Below are positions 18,057 through 27,456 of a stretch of DNA of 64,000 nucleotides, one piece after another. Location of the stretch: NCBI GenBank assembly GCA_963779325.1, contig CAVZXS010000037.1:496001-560000 (forward strand), in the 5' to 3' direction. The notes under the pieces are model-generated. The model made no database searches. It had not been told where the DNA came from and saw nothing but the letters and a program-made list of their open reading frames with translations. Position numbers and translations under genes: made by a program. How positions within the stretch are numbered: the stretch's first letter is position 1; every line of letters starts with the position of its first letter. The DNA comes from CAVZXS01 sp963779325. GTDB taxonomy: Bacteria; Bacteroidota; Bacteroidia; Chitinophagales; Chitinophagaceae.

Positions 18057-19391
18057 TTAAATAGTCGGATCAGGAGGAGTGTTCGTATTATTATCTCTCT
18101 CAATTAACGGATAAGGATAGAAATTCCTGTTTCTTTCTTCACCGGATGCGTTGGGAGCCGGCCGGCCAAAGCGACGGCTATCTTCCATTTCCTGTCCGCT
18201 TAAGAAAAGCTCCAGTCTTCTTTGTTTGTAAATATCCTGCAGCAAATCAGCAGTGGTTAAGGGACCGCTGTAAGCTGCTTGTGCTGCTCCTATACCGAAA
18301 ACATCTGTCGTTTTTGTACGGACTATATCCAATGCTGTTTTACTTAAAGCAAATGCACTTTGGCGTGCCTGGTTCTCTGCAATTATTAAACTCATTTCAC
18401 CGGGCAAATAAACCGGGTAAGATGCTGTAGCATTTAAAGCAAAAGCTTTTAAAGGGAATGTTGTCGGGCCTGTTCTACTGATGTAGAAACCGATACGCGA
18501 ATCAGTAGAAGCAGGAACCGGTGCCAATCCGTTTCTTAAACCCAAAGTAGAATCAATAGCGCCTAATACATTTACAGTTAAATTAACCTCCCCCAAAGGG
18601 TTTGTAGTAGTTGCATTAAATCTGAATTCTGATTTTACAGTCTGACTTACGGCGCCGGCAAAAGTAAGCGCTTTATTACCTGAAGCTGAATTATATGTTC
18701 CGGTAACCATACTGTGTATATTATAGTATCGGGCCAGCAACGCTTTTACCGTATTCTTTATGTCAATTCCCGCAGGTACCCTGCTTAAAAATTTAGCACT
18801 TGGATTGGTCGCAGTCAAATCAGCATCCGCACTTTCTAAAACAGTAATTGCTTTTTGCAGAGCGTCTACCCGGTTACTGAAAACTGCATTATTTTCTTTT
18901 ACTAAAGGTATCTTTTCAAAAAACTGGGCTAATGTTCCCATACTCAGCGCATAAAAAATACTTGCATAGGCCTTTATACCAACTTTGTCACCCGGATCTA
19001 TAGCTACACTCAAATTATCCAACACTGTTTCAGCTTCCGTTCTTGTAAGAAGGCACTGCGCCCATAATTGAGAAACAATTGAATTACCCTGGCTAACTGC
19101 GCCTTTACCGGTTTCCAGTTCCGCCTCAGAAGTGTTACCGACATTTAATGTTCTTAACCCATAAACACTGTACATACCGGCTACGGGAGCGGTATACAAA
19201 GGACTTTGTCTGCCGATAGTAAATCTTCTCTGCAAACCGGCACAAAGATTCATTAAGCCATCTACACTTGTAGTTACACTCGGACCGGATGCCGTACTGG
19301 GGTTTATATACTCTTTATCACAAGAGGTAAGTAATGTGCCGGCTGTTACAAAAAACAGCAGCATTATTATTTTTATTCGTACCATTTTCAT
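18057..19391 (-). CDS. SusD/RagB-family nutrient-binding lipoprotein
   Basis: Outer-surface lipoprotein that captures a nutrient and passes it to the SusC transporter. The 444-residue product has a lipoprotein signal (MKMVRIKIIMLLFFVTAGTLLTSC) and typical SusD features: helical TPR-like segments ('LMNLCAGLQRRFTIGRQSP', 'LWAQCLLTRTEAETVLDNLS', 'GIKAYASIFYALSMG') and the C-terminal 'DLLQDIYKQRRLELFLSGQEMEDSRRFG' region, here split in shorter form 'IYKQRRLELFLSGQE'. It is shorter than many SusD proteins (~500). It lies 18 bp downstream of susC. The substrate cannot be read from the sequence. Expression is expected to follow susC. Confidence 0.92.
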   Translation of the reverse strand: MKMVRIKIIMLLFFVTAGTLLTSCDKEYINPSTASGPSVTTSVDGLMNLCAGLQRRFTIGRQSPLYTAPVAGMYSVYGLRTLNVGNTSEAELETGKGAVSQGNSIVSQLWAQCLLTRTEAETVLDNLSVAIDPGDKVGIKAYASIFYALSMGTLAQFFEKIPLVKENNAVFSNRVDALQKAITVLESADADLTATNPSAKFLSRVPAGIDIKNTVKALLARYYNIHSMVTGTYNSASGNKALTFAGAVSQTVKSEFRFNATTTNPLGEVNLTVNVLGAIDSTLGLRNGLAPVPASTDSRIGFYISRTGPTTFPLKAFALNATASYPVYLPGEMSLIIAENQARQSAFALSKTALDIVRTKTTDVFGIGAAQAAYSGPLTTADLLQDIYKQRRLELFLSGQEMEDSRRFGRPAPNASGEERNRNFYPYPLIERDNNTNTPPDPTI

Positions 19392-19409
19392 TTTGTAATT
19401 TTTTTAAGG

Positions 19410-22400
19410 TTAAAAACTAGCTCTGAATGTTACCTGGAAAGTTTTCGGAATGGGGACATTCCCAAAATCTATTCCTCTTAACACCGCACTGTTACCGCCT
19501 GCATTTGTTTCAGGATCATAGCCGTCATAAGTATCCCAGCTAATTAAGTTTCTGCCGATTAAAGAAACCGAAGAAGATTTAATAAACTTTGCAAATGAAG
19601 GCAGCTGATACGACAAAGACAATTCTCTCAACTTAATATAAGATCCGCTTTCAACTCTCCATTCTTCTGTTGCATAAATACTGAATATGTATCCTCTTGG
19701 TAATTCACCTTTGGCTTCTCTTTCAGCATAATCACCAATACCTACACCTTGTCTTGTCCTTCTGTCTGCGTTAAATACTTCTTGCCCGAGAGCTCCATCC
19801 AGCAAAAAACTGAAGCTGAGTTTTTTATAATCCAAACTATTGTTGATACTTATTATCCAATCGGGGTTCGGGTTTCCGAGAACTTTTCTAAGTAAAACTT
19901 TTTGTGTAGAGTTATTAACCGCAGCTATAGGTCTTCCGGAAGCATCGAGTGATAAATTCCCCGAAGCATCTCTTTCGAAATAATTACCAAAGAAAACACC
20001 CAAAGGTTGGCCTGCAAGGATAACGGAAGGAGAACCTCCATTGTTGCCAAGGGTTATCGGGGATACCTGGCTTGAAGCCGTTACCAGGTTTTCATTTTTA
20101 TTAACTGAAGCGAATAAATTCCAATTAAAGTTTTTACTTGTAACAGGATTTAGAGATAACCCAAGTTCCCATCCTTTATTCGTAAGGTTACCTACGTTTT
20201 CAACTCTTGAACTTCCGCCTGAAGAAGGCGCAAGAACCCTGTCAACCAATAATGAGTTATCAACAATTTTTTTATTGTAAACCGTGAAATTCAATCCGAC
20301 TTTATTTTTAAATAAAGAAACATCTCCGCCAAACTCAAACTCACTTGCTCTTTCGGGTTCAATAAATTCGTTACCGAGCGAAGTGTTGATATTATAAGTA
20401 GCAACACCATTTATAAAGTTGGGGTTGTAAGTTGTAAACCTGTCGTAAGAACCGATGCCGCTCAGGTTACCGGCCAATCCCCATGACGCTCTTAACCTGG
20501 CAGAGTTAAACCATTTGCTGATCGACCCTTTTTGCCAAAAATCCATATCACTCACCGACCAAGAACCACTCAACTTAGGATAAAAATAAGTCCTGGTGTC
20601 TTTTGGAAAAGATGTGCTGCCGTCAATACGGCCGGCAGCTGTAAGATAAAATATATTATTATAGCCGAAAGTTTGTTGTACAAAAGCGCCAAATATCTGT
20701 CGTCTGTCATCCGTATATCTTTGCGGCAATTGCACGGCAGCTCCGTTAACAGTGGTAATGCCATTTAGCAAATCTCTGCCTTCATTAAACAAACCTGTAA
20801 TCTTTTGAAATTGATGATTAAATCCTGTAACCGTTAATGAAGAAAACTTATTCAACCTTGCTTGATAAGAAATATTTACATCGTTGTTTATTAAGAAAGT
20901 GTTTACTAATGCACTTGACACATATCCGGTACCCTCAAAACTCGCGATGTAGGGATAGCGATTAATTACATTTCTGCCTTCCTGGCTGAAGTTGTCGATA
21001 CCAAGTATGTAATCAATGTTGAATCCTTTTGCAGGCTTTATTTTTACCTGCAAATCACTTATTGTTCTGTTAACAGCCTGTGTTAATGACATATCATTAA
21101 TAACACTGAGCGGATTGACCCTAGTAGGTTCTACTCCTTTTAGATTACCTGCAGCATCTCTCTCTTCTATATTAAAAATGTTATTGGTAATATTTACAGC
21201 ATTGATCGGGCTCCAAAAAACGTTTCCGTTTGGTTTTTCATTGGCAAAACTGTTAGTGTAAGATACCCCGCCAATAATGGTCAGGTATTTATTAACAGTT
21301 TGCTCGATTCTTGTTTTAAAGTTAATTCTCCTGAAATCAGTACCCACAATAATACCTTCATTATTATAATAGCCTGCGGAAAAATAATATTTAGTTTTAT
21401 CGGTACCCCCGCTAAGTGAAATATAATTATCAGTACCAATACCCTTTTGGAAAATTTGATCCTGGTAATCATAGCGTGTTACATCAACTAAATCAGTAGC
21501 AAGTATCCTTGTTTGTCCATCAGGTCTGTTGTAAGTAATTGCAGCACCCGTATAAAGTGGGCGGGCCGCCTGCATTGCTGATATTACCTAAACGAAGAGC
21601 AGCGTAACCGAATTGCTTACCATACTTGGAGATATAAACTCTTTTACGAAGTGCATTAGAAATAAGACTGGTACTGAAATCAATTTTAACTTGGCCTGAT
21701 TTGCCTTTCTTAGTAGTAATTAATACCACACCGTTACTTGCTCTTGAACCATAAATGACTGAAGCAGAAGCACCGGGAATAATATCAATCTTTTCTATAT
21801 CATTGGGGTTAATATCGGCCAACCGGTTTGTACCTATTTCAGCTCTTGCTCCGGCAGGTACATTAAGATTTGTAACATTTGTTGTTGCATTACTTACTAT
21901 CACACCATCAATAACATAAAGCGGTTCTGAAGAACCTGTGATGGTACTTGTACCACGCATTCTTATTGAAATACCGCCGGCAGGGTCGCCGGATGTTTGT
22001 GTTATTTGCGCACCGGGCACCTTACCTTGCAACGCCGACGTAAGATTACCTGAGCCGGTATTTGCCAGTTGTTTCGCACTTACTGAGTTAACTGTATTAC
22101 CTAATTGCTTCCTTGATTGGGTCAAAGAAGATCCGATTACAACTACTTCATCCATTTTTAATGCATCACCTGTCAATTGTATATCCGAGGTATAGGAAGA
22201 AGCGTTGCTTAACTGTAAAGATTGCTCTTTACTTTTAAAACCGATACCTGTAAAATCCAGTGTATACGTTCCGGGTCGTATGTTAGCCACGATTGTATAC
22301 TTACCGTCGGCGTCGGTAGATGCGCCAAATGAAGTATTACGAACGGTAACTGAAACGGCAGGAATACCTTTCCCGTCTTCGCCGGTTACGGTGCCGCTGA

Positions 22401-22500
22401 TGTTGACCTGTGCTATGACAGCCATCGCACTCAGCTGCAATAACAGTGCAAGAGAAATGTTTTTCCATTTCCAATGCCTTAATCTTAGTTGTTGATTCAT
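19410..22500 (-). pseudogene. SusC/RagA-family TonB-dependent outer-membrane transporter, frameshifted
   Basis: A TonB-linked outer-membrane importer interrupted by one frameshift. The ATG at 22500 (MNQQLRLRHWKWKNISLALL) starts a signal peptide; the longer frame upstream is spurious. Next come a carboxypeptidase-D-like domain ('VNISGTVTGEDGKGIPAVSV'), a plug region ('GGISIRMRGTSTITGSSEPL'), 'LYVIDGVIV', and then the barrel, ending 'IPKTFQVTFRASF'. The two parts (22602-21520 and 21575-19410) are in different frames; an extra C in a GC-rich run near 21559-21561 explains this, since removing one C restores 'NAGGPPLYTGAAITYN'. The corrected protein is about 1030 residues, normal for SusC. Downstream susD and upstream DeoR regulator are on the same strand. 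Confidence 0.88.
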
Positions 22501-22552
22501 AAAGCAGTTTTTGTAGTTGACAATTTTTGGTTTAAAAAATTTGAAATTTATT

Positions 22553-23299
22553 TTATAAAACTTGTAAGCCGGCGTTTTTATAAGGCAGCAGCAAGTCGTC
22601 ATCGGGTTCTAATTCAGTTACCAGGGTATTGATTTTTTTTAACTCGCATACTTTTATCGGTTGCGATGTATTTAATTTTTCTGCAATGGCCAATGAAACC
22701 GCCTGCTGCGATGATTCAATCATGGCCTTTTTTACCTGCACTACATCCCAATCATTATCAGTTAGTCCGTTGCCGATGTCAATGGCATTGGTACCCAAAA
22801 AACACAGGTCGGCTTTTATTTGCCTGATCTTTGTTATGGCCTCGCCGCCAACGGACAGTTGCGAGTTTTTCGAAATTTTATCGCCGATAAAAATTACTTC
22901 TATATTCGGATGGTGAATGTATTCGTATGCCGCGGGTATACTGCCGGTAATAAATGTAGCTGTTAAATCATGTGGCAATGCTTTCGCCAACTCAATAATA
23001 GTTGTTCCGCCTGTAGTCAAAACAAACATGCCGTTTTTAATAAGTGCGGCCGCTTTTTTGGCTATTATTTTCTTTTGACTGAGTGAATAAACATGATTGG
23101 AAGAAAGAGAGCGGTGAAACGATTTGGATAATGCGCCGCCGTGTACTTTTATTATTTTACCCTCATCGGAAAGTTCTATCAAATCCCGGCGCAAGGTATC
23201 TTCCGATACATCAATAGTATTACTGAGATCGGATAAAAGCACTTTATTGTGCAGGTTTATCTCTCTTAAAATAAAAGATTGTCGTTCTTTCTTAAGCAT
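22553..23299 (-). CDS. DeoR/GlpR-family transcriptional regulator
   Basis: A 248-residue DNA-binding regulator that normally responds to a phosphorylated sugar. The N-terminal winged helix-turn-helix is 'SDLSNTIDVSEDTLRRDLIE' with recognition helix 'SEDTLRRDL', followed by a DeoR-type effector domain with the ribose-5-phosphate-isomerase-like fold ('VLTTGGTTIIELAKALPH', 'LSVGGEAITKIRQIKADLCF', 'FLGTNAIDIGNGLTD'). It begins the susC-susD gene group, 52 bp upstream of susC, so it probably controls that operon in response to a sugar phosphate (inference). No operator could be identified. Confidence 0.92.
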   Translation of the reverse strand: MLKKERQSFILREINLHNKVLLSDLSNTIDVSEDTLRRDLIELSDEGKIIKVHGGALSKSFHRSLSSNHVYSLSQKKIIAKKAAALIKNGMFVLTTGGTTIIELAKALPHDLTATFITGSIPAAYEYIHHPNIEVIFIGDKISKNSQLSVGGEAITKIRQIKADLCFLGTNAIDIGNGLTDNDWDVVQVKKAMIESSQQAVSLAIAEKLNTSQPIKVCELKKINTLVTELEPDDDLLLPYKNAGLQVL

Positions 23300-23454
23300 T
23301 TAATAAGCAGTCAGGTAAGCAATTTATGCAAAAGCATGCAATAAAAACAAAAATTCCTGCATTTTGTTTGACATATATCCTCTCGGGGCAGCAAAAACCT
23401 GCAATTTAGTAAATATCTGTCTATTATAACTCCATAATATATCACATAAAAAAA

Positions 23455-23476
23455 CCATCCCCGAAAAGGGAGATGG
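23455..23476 (-). terminator. Rho-independent terminator after the DUF2911 gene
   Basis: Stem CCATCC...GGATGG-like pairing (CCATCCCCGAAAAGGGAGATGG) with a run of A on the plus strand at 23447-23454, which is the T tract in the leftward transcript. It follows the DUF2911 gene, which ends at 23501. Confidence 0.65.
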
Positions 23477-23500
23477 CCTGCTATTTTTATACAAAGCAAC

Positions 23501-24013
23501 CTACTGAACCGCGAATTCTACAGAAATATCGCCCCAAAGAAGTGTTACTTTCCCTTCTTTGGAAATGGAGAAGGTCATCTTTTCGGCAAACGAAGCAGCT
23601 TTAGATGCCTTGACATTTACACGCAATGCATCGTCGGCTTCTTTATAGTCGTATGCGCCCCATTGCTTCCATGTTTTATTAAAAATAATTGTCCAATCAT
23701 CACCATTGGCTATTGTGAAGAGACCATATTTTCCGGCAGGCAATTCTTTTCCTTCAACTTTTATGGCTTTATCTGTCTCAAAAACCGTAGCCTCGTTGGC
23801 ACCTGTACGCCATACCTGTCCTGTTTTAGGTTCCAGTTCTTTTCCAATTGTTCTTCCCTTTATGGAAGGTTGGCTGTAATCGATAGATATAACAGCGCCG
23901 CTGCTTAAGGTTTCTTTAGCTAATGCCGGCGGGCTGGGCCGTTTAGATTTATCGGGCTGCGCACAAGCGGATAAGCTACTGAGAGCGACCAATGTAAATA
24001 ACAATAATTTCAT
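23501..24013 (-). CDS. DUF2911-family exported protein
   Basis: An exported protein of 170 residues (ATG at 24013; the frame starts 9 bp earlier with another ATG). The signal sequence ends in a cysteine at 'LSSLSAC' and fits a lipoprotein. The mature part matches the DUF2911 family that I recognise by pattern: 'SIDYSQPSIKGRTIG', 'VWRTGANEATVFETDK', 'LPAGKYGLFTI', and 'WGAYDYKEADDALRV'. Function is unknown in the literature I know; family members are common in Bacteroidota. It is leftward, between the ABC permease region and the DeoR group, in its own short transcript with a terminator at 23455. Confidence 0.88.
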   Translation of the reverse strand: MKLLLFTLVALSSLSACAQPDKSKRPSPPALAKETLSSGAVISIDYSQPSIKGRTIGKELEPKTGQVWRTGANEATVFETDKAIKVEGKELPAGKYGLFTIANGDDWTIIFNKTWKQWGAYDYKEADDALRVNVKASKAASFAEKMTFSISKEGKVTLLWGDISVEFAVQ

Positions 24014-24066
24014 AAATAACAATTTTTATTGAGTGATAAAATTAGCATTTATATTATATCCAACCG

Positions 24067-24597
24067 TCACTTTAATGACGGACGGTTCATTTCTAAATAC
24101 TTTTTTAAATTACTTAAACCGGCTTCCATTTTTTCGCCGTAGGATTTTTCAAACATGATGCTCGCAAATTTTTCCCACGGGTACCAATTTAGTTTAAAAT
24201 CCATATACCATTGTACGGTTACGGAATCTTTAGCGGCATACTCAATTATATTCCATCCACTCAGTACAATTTTTTTGCCGGGCTGCTTCAGTTCGGTTAT
24301 TACTTCTTTTTCGGTAGCCAGTTTCATCGAAACGCCGGTAGTTTTCAAATTCATTCTTGTTACAATGCCGTTGACTGAATCTAAAAATTGAATTTGCCCG
24401 GCCGGTAATTTTTTGAGATCAGGGTACCAATTTGACCAGTTTTTAAAATCGCTTTTTTGCACCAATATATCTTTTGGTAAAGCGCTTACATTTATAGCTC
24501 TTGAAATACGCACATGCCCGGGTATAAACAAAGAAATGATTGTTACTATTAAAAAAAGAAAAAAGAAACTGATAAAGCCGAGTTTTAATATACGCAC
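24067..24597 (-). CDS. SRPBCC / START-like protein with a membrane anchor
   Basis: A 176-residue protein with one N-terminal membrane span (ISFFFLFLIVTIISLFI) and then a START/SRPBCC-type fold: 'HVRISRAINVSALPKDI', 'WSNWYPDL', 'TVQWYMDFKLNWYPWEKF', and a terminal amphipathic helix 'MEAGLSNLKKYLEMN'. Such domains hold a hydrophobic ligand; this one is most like polyketide-cyclase/dehydrase proteins of unknown role. It lies 79 bp downstream of the ABC permease gene on the same strand; a repetitive AT-rich spacer (24598-24640) separates them. Confidence 0.85.
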   Translation of the reverse strand: MRILKLGFISFFFLFLIVTIISLFIPGHVRISRAINVSALPKDILVQKSDFKNWSNWYPDLKKLPAGQIQFLDSVNGIVTRMNLKTTGVSMKLATEKEVITELKQPGKKIVLSGWNIIEYAAKDSVTVQWYMDFKLNWYPWEKFASIMFEKSYGEKMEAGLSNLKKYLEMNRPSLK

Positions 24598-24675
24598 CGG
24601 AAAGTTTTAAGTTTTAGGTTATAAGTTTTAAGTTACGGCACTTCTGCATGATTGATGATTACTGATGGCTACCCG

Positions 24676-25791
24676 CTACTCCCATCGAAAAACCTTGATG
24701 GCAATTACATAAATTACAACGCCCCATATACATAATATTCCTATCTGCGGCATACAATCTACCAGGTGTAATCCTTCGAAAGAAATTTTACGAAGTGCAT
24801 CATTGATGTGTGTTAAAGGTAACGCTTTGGCTATGGGATGCAAAAAGGACGGCAACCCTTCGTAAGGGAAAAAAGTACCTGACAACATAAACTGGGGGAA
24901 ACCGATGATATTGGTAACGGCGGGAATGGTATTTATATTTTTTGAAATACCGCTTATCATAAACCCAAAACCCATAAACACAAACAAACCGAGAAAGCAA
25001 ATAACCATCATTTCCAAATAGGTTTTGAACCCGTGTACCAGCGTAAAACCAAATGCATATTTACCTATAAGTATTATTAATGAAAAAATAAAGAATTGGA
25101 ATATGACCCTTGCTATGGCCTCGCCCAAAATAATAAAGGGCCGGCGAAGCGGCGTAGCATTAAATCTTTTTAAAACCAAGGTTTCTCTAAGATTAAAAAA
25201 TAAAAATGATAAACCGAAGAGGCCCGCACTCAATAATGAAAATCCCAATTGGCCCGGTAAAATAAAATCGATTCGCTTGTAAACTCTTTCGCCTACAGGC
25301 GGCAAATTATCTGCAATGCCTATTGAGCTGCTGTTTGCATTATTTCTTTTATCAATAGTTGCTATTACCCCTCCTACTAAATTTTGCAGCAGCCCGGCTG
25401 TGTTTTGTGTTGCCTTAGAAGACTGAATATATACTACATACTTTTTAAATCTATCTTTTGAATTGGGTTGGATATTTACAATGGCCGTGATTCTTCCTTT
25501 TAATAAATCATCATTTTTCTTTGCTTCGCCTTTTTCATCCGTATCGTATTGTTTAATTTTAATATTGGTAATATTCTTAAAAGCAAAAAATACTTGATTG
25601 GTAGTATCCGAATTTTTATCCATTGCTATGGATACGCCCGGTACACCGGAGCCTGAACTGCCGAATATGAGGATAAAAAATAAGGGGAAAAGAAAGCCGA
25701 ATATCAATGCCATCGGGCTTTTAAATTGGGCTCTTAAACTGGCTTTTGTTATTGCCATCATGGCCCCGAACTGGTTATAAGACTGCGGCAT
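24676..25791 (-). CDS. ABC-2 type transporter permease
   Basis: A 371-residue integral membrane protein of the ABC-2 permease family. It has an N-terminal span (SPMALIFGFLFPLFFILIFG), a ~150-residue extracytoplasmic domain ('TTNQVFFAFKNITNIKIKQY' onward), and five to six spans towards the C-terminus ('FILPGQLGFSLLSAGLFGLS', 'FLGLFVFMGFGFMISG', 'NTIPAVTNIIGFPQFMLSG'). No ATPase gene is adjacent, so its partner must be elsewhere. The substrate is unknown; the family exports drugs or cell-surface material. It is the first gene of a leftward unit and is divergent from the toxin-antitoxin operon. Confidence 0.9.
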   Translation of the reverse strand: MPQSYNQFGAMMAITKASLRAQFKSPMALIFGFLFPLFFILIFGSSGSGVPGVSIAMDKNSDTTNQVFFAFKNITNIKIKQYDTDEKGEAKKNDDLLKGRITAIVNIQPNSKDRFKKYVVYIQSSKATQNTAGLLQNLVGGVIATIDKRNNANSSSIGIADNLPPVGERVYKRIDFILPGQLGFSLLSAGLFGLSFLFFNLRETLVLKRFNATPLRRPFIILGEAIARVIFQFFIFSLIILIGKYAFGFTLVHGFKTYLEMMVICFLGLFVFMGFGFMISGISKNINTIPAVTNIIGFPQFMLSGTFFPYEGLPSFLHPIAKALPLTHINDALRKISFEGLHLVDCMPQIGILCIWGVVIYVIAIKVFRWE

Positions 25792-25855
25792 TTTGCTCTT
25801 TTTTACTACTTCGAAACGAAAATACTTAATAATACCCCGGGATAGTAAAATAAAA

Positions 25856-25887
25856 TTTGAAATTCAGGGACAAAAGTCGTAGGTTTG
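25856..25887 (+). promoter_or_regulatory. Bacteroidota-type promoter of the RES/Xre operon
   Basis: TTTG at 25856-25859, a 20-bp gap and TAGGTTTG (TAnnTTTG) at 25880-25887. It is the best promoter match in the window and sits less than 10 bp before the antitoxin ATG, so the message has a very short or no leader. Confidence 0.6.
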
Positions 25888-25895
25888 TATGACAA

Positions 25896-26360
25896 ATGAC
25901 AGATATGAAAAAGAAAGAGACACCCGGCAAAAAAAAATACAGTTATGATATACCTCTTTCCATCATGGAAGAGCCCATGGCAGTGTATCAGCCAATGCCC
26001 CGGTCAGGCGTAATTACCAAAGATTATACCTATTCAAAATTTAAAAAATTATATGAGCAATCGGGGTTTAGTTTAAAAGACTGGGCGGGGTTTTTGCATC
26101 TTTCCGAAAGAACACTGCTGCGCTATGCAAAAGAAAATACCGTTTTTGAAGGCATCTATCTTGATCGTCTTTTACAATTAGAAAAACTATTTACTCTGGG
26201 TAATGAAGTATTCGGTTCATCAAAAGAATTTAATGATTGGGTAAGATGGCCCCGTACTGTATTGGGCAATAAATTAGATATTGATTCTTTAAAAACATCG
26301 GATGGCATTAATGATATGTATGCGGAATTGCTGCGCATTCAACACGGAGTTTATATATGA
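25896..26360 (+). CDS. Antitoxin of a RES/Xre toxin-antitoxin system
   Basis: A 154-residue antitoxin of the Xre/MbcA/ParS type (DUF2384 C-terminal region). The N-terminal ~35 residues are a flexible charged tail. A helix-turn-helix-like region follows ('KFKKLYEQSGFSLKDWAGFL' and 'LSERTLLRYAKE', residues about 47-88) that would bind the operon promoter. The C-terminal part ('LEKLFTLGNEVFGSSKEFND', 'WPRTVLGNKLDIDSLKTSDG') is the toxin-binding region typical of the family. The stop codon overlaps the toxin start (ATGA at 26357-26360), as expected for coupled translation. Start codon choice (25896 or 25905) is uncertain. Autoregulation is likely, from the promoter immediately upstream. Confidence 0.92.
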   Translation: MTDMKKKETPGKKKYSYDIPLSIMEEPMAVYQPMPRSGVITKDYTYSKFKKLYEQSGFSLKDWAGFLHLSERTLLRYAKENTVFEGIYLDRLLQLEKLFTLGNEVFGSSKEFNDWVRWPRTVLGNKLDIDSLKTSDGINDMYAELLRIQHGVYI

Positions 26361-26809
26361 TAGTATACAGAATTGCCGACAGGAAATATAAGGATGACTT
26401 ATCGGGTACCGGCGCCAAGTTAATTGGCGGCCGGTGGAACAGCCCGGGCCTGCCGGCGCTTTATACCAGCGAACATGCTTCATTGGCCGCTTTGGAAATC
26501 ATTGTACACGTAAATAAACCGGAAAAATTTCAAAACCTCTTTTTGCTGGCGCTTGAACTGCCGGAGAGCGCAGAGACCGCAGTGATTGATGAACAAAAAC
26601 TTAAAAAAAACTGGTGTACTGAATTTGACTATACCCGTTTTATCGGCAACAGTTTTTTGAAAGGAGAGGCTTCGCTTTTATTATCTGTTCCGTCCGTGCT
26701 GCTGCCGTTTGAAAACAATCTCATCATTAATCCGACGCATGCTGATTTTAAAAAAATAAAAATAACCTACAGCCAACCCGTTGATTTTGATTCGCGTTTT
26801 CTGAAATAG
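26357..26809 (+). CDS. RES-domain toxin (NAD+-degrading type)
   Basis: A 150-residue RES-domain toxin. Family members in Mycobacterium and Pseudomonas consume cellular NAD+, causing growth arrest. Motif residues visible are the N-terminal Arg in 'MIVYRIADRKY', 'GGRWNSPGLPALYTSEHASL' (Gly-Gly-Arg-Trp, with the conserved Tyr and Ser-Glu-His), and the Ser-rich 'LSVPSVLLPFENNLIINPTH' near residue 115-135. These match the R-G-E-S/Y pattern of the fold. Translation is coupled to the antitoxin by the 4-bp overlap. Close paralogs elsewhere in the genome are not visible here, and the target specificity cannot be read from sequence. Confidence 0.92.
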   Translation: MIVYRIADRKYKDDLSGTGAKLIGGRWNSPGLPALYTSEHASLAALEIIVHVNKPEKFQNLFLLALELPESAETAVIDEQKLKKNWCTEFDYTRFIGNSFLKGEASLLLSVPSVLLPFENNLIINPTHADFKKIKITYSQPVDFDSRFLK

Positions 26810-26858
26810 CTTTTCTATGCTTCCCTTCTTTATATTTACAGCTTCGTTTTAATAAACA

Positions 26859-27344
26859 ATGAATACAGCTTATTTACTTATTGGCGGCAACCTGGGCAAC
26901 ACTAAGCAAAACCTTGAGAAAGCATGTGCCTTAATTAATGATCAATGCGGTACTATTTCCAAATCATCTTCCTTATATAAAACCGCAGCATGGGGCAATA
27001 CCGAACAACCTGATTTTTTGAACATAGCGTTAGAAATTAAAACCTTACTGAATGCGAAACAATTGATAAGACGTATTCTAAAAATAGAAAAACAAATGGG
27101 CCGCATACGAAAAGAAAAATACGGACCGCGGATTATTGATATTGATATATTGCTTTATAATGAAGAGAACCATGAAATGCCTTTTTTAAAAGTGCCTCAC
27201 CCCGAATTGCATAACAGGCGGTTTGCCTTGGCGCCGCTGGCCGAAATCGCACCGGCCGTTCTTCATCCCGGGCTTAAAAAAAATATCGGCGAACTGCTGA
27301 GCATTTGCCCCGATGAATCGGCTGTAGAAAGAATGAAGGAGTAA
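26859..27344 (+). CDS. folK: 2-amino-4-hydroxy-6-hydroxymethyldihydropteridine pyrophosphokinase
   Basis: Transfers pyrophosphate from ATP to 6-hydroxymethyl-7,8-dihydropterin, a step of folate synthesis, in the cytoplasm. The 161-residue product has 'LLIGGNLGNTKQNLEKA' at the N-terminus, the 'WGNTEQPDFLNIALEI' block, and the signature 'GPRIIDIDILLY' followed by 'PHPELHNRRFALAPLAEIAP', where the Asp and His bind metal and pterin. Length is normal for the monofunctional enzyme; FolB or FolP are not adjacent. It is the first gene of a rightward run that continues with the deoxynucleoside kinase (starting 112 bp later). Confidence 0.95.
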   Translation: MNTAYLLIGGNLGNTKQNLEKACALINDQCGTISKSSSLYKTAAWGNTEQPDFLNIALEIKTLLNAKQLIRRILKIEKQMGRIRKEKYGPRIIDIDILLYNEENHEMPFLKVPHPELHNRRFALAPLAEIAPAVLHPGLKKNIGELLSICPDESAVERMKE

Positions 27345-27456
27345 TTTTTTCTATTGTGCCGGATTTATCCACAATCTTTCCGTGCTCCGTTCTTCAAACA
27401 ATCATTTCGTTTACTTTGCGGTTCTCATTTATACTTCTTGTACTCCGTGTTTTTAT

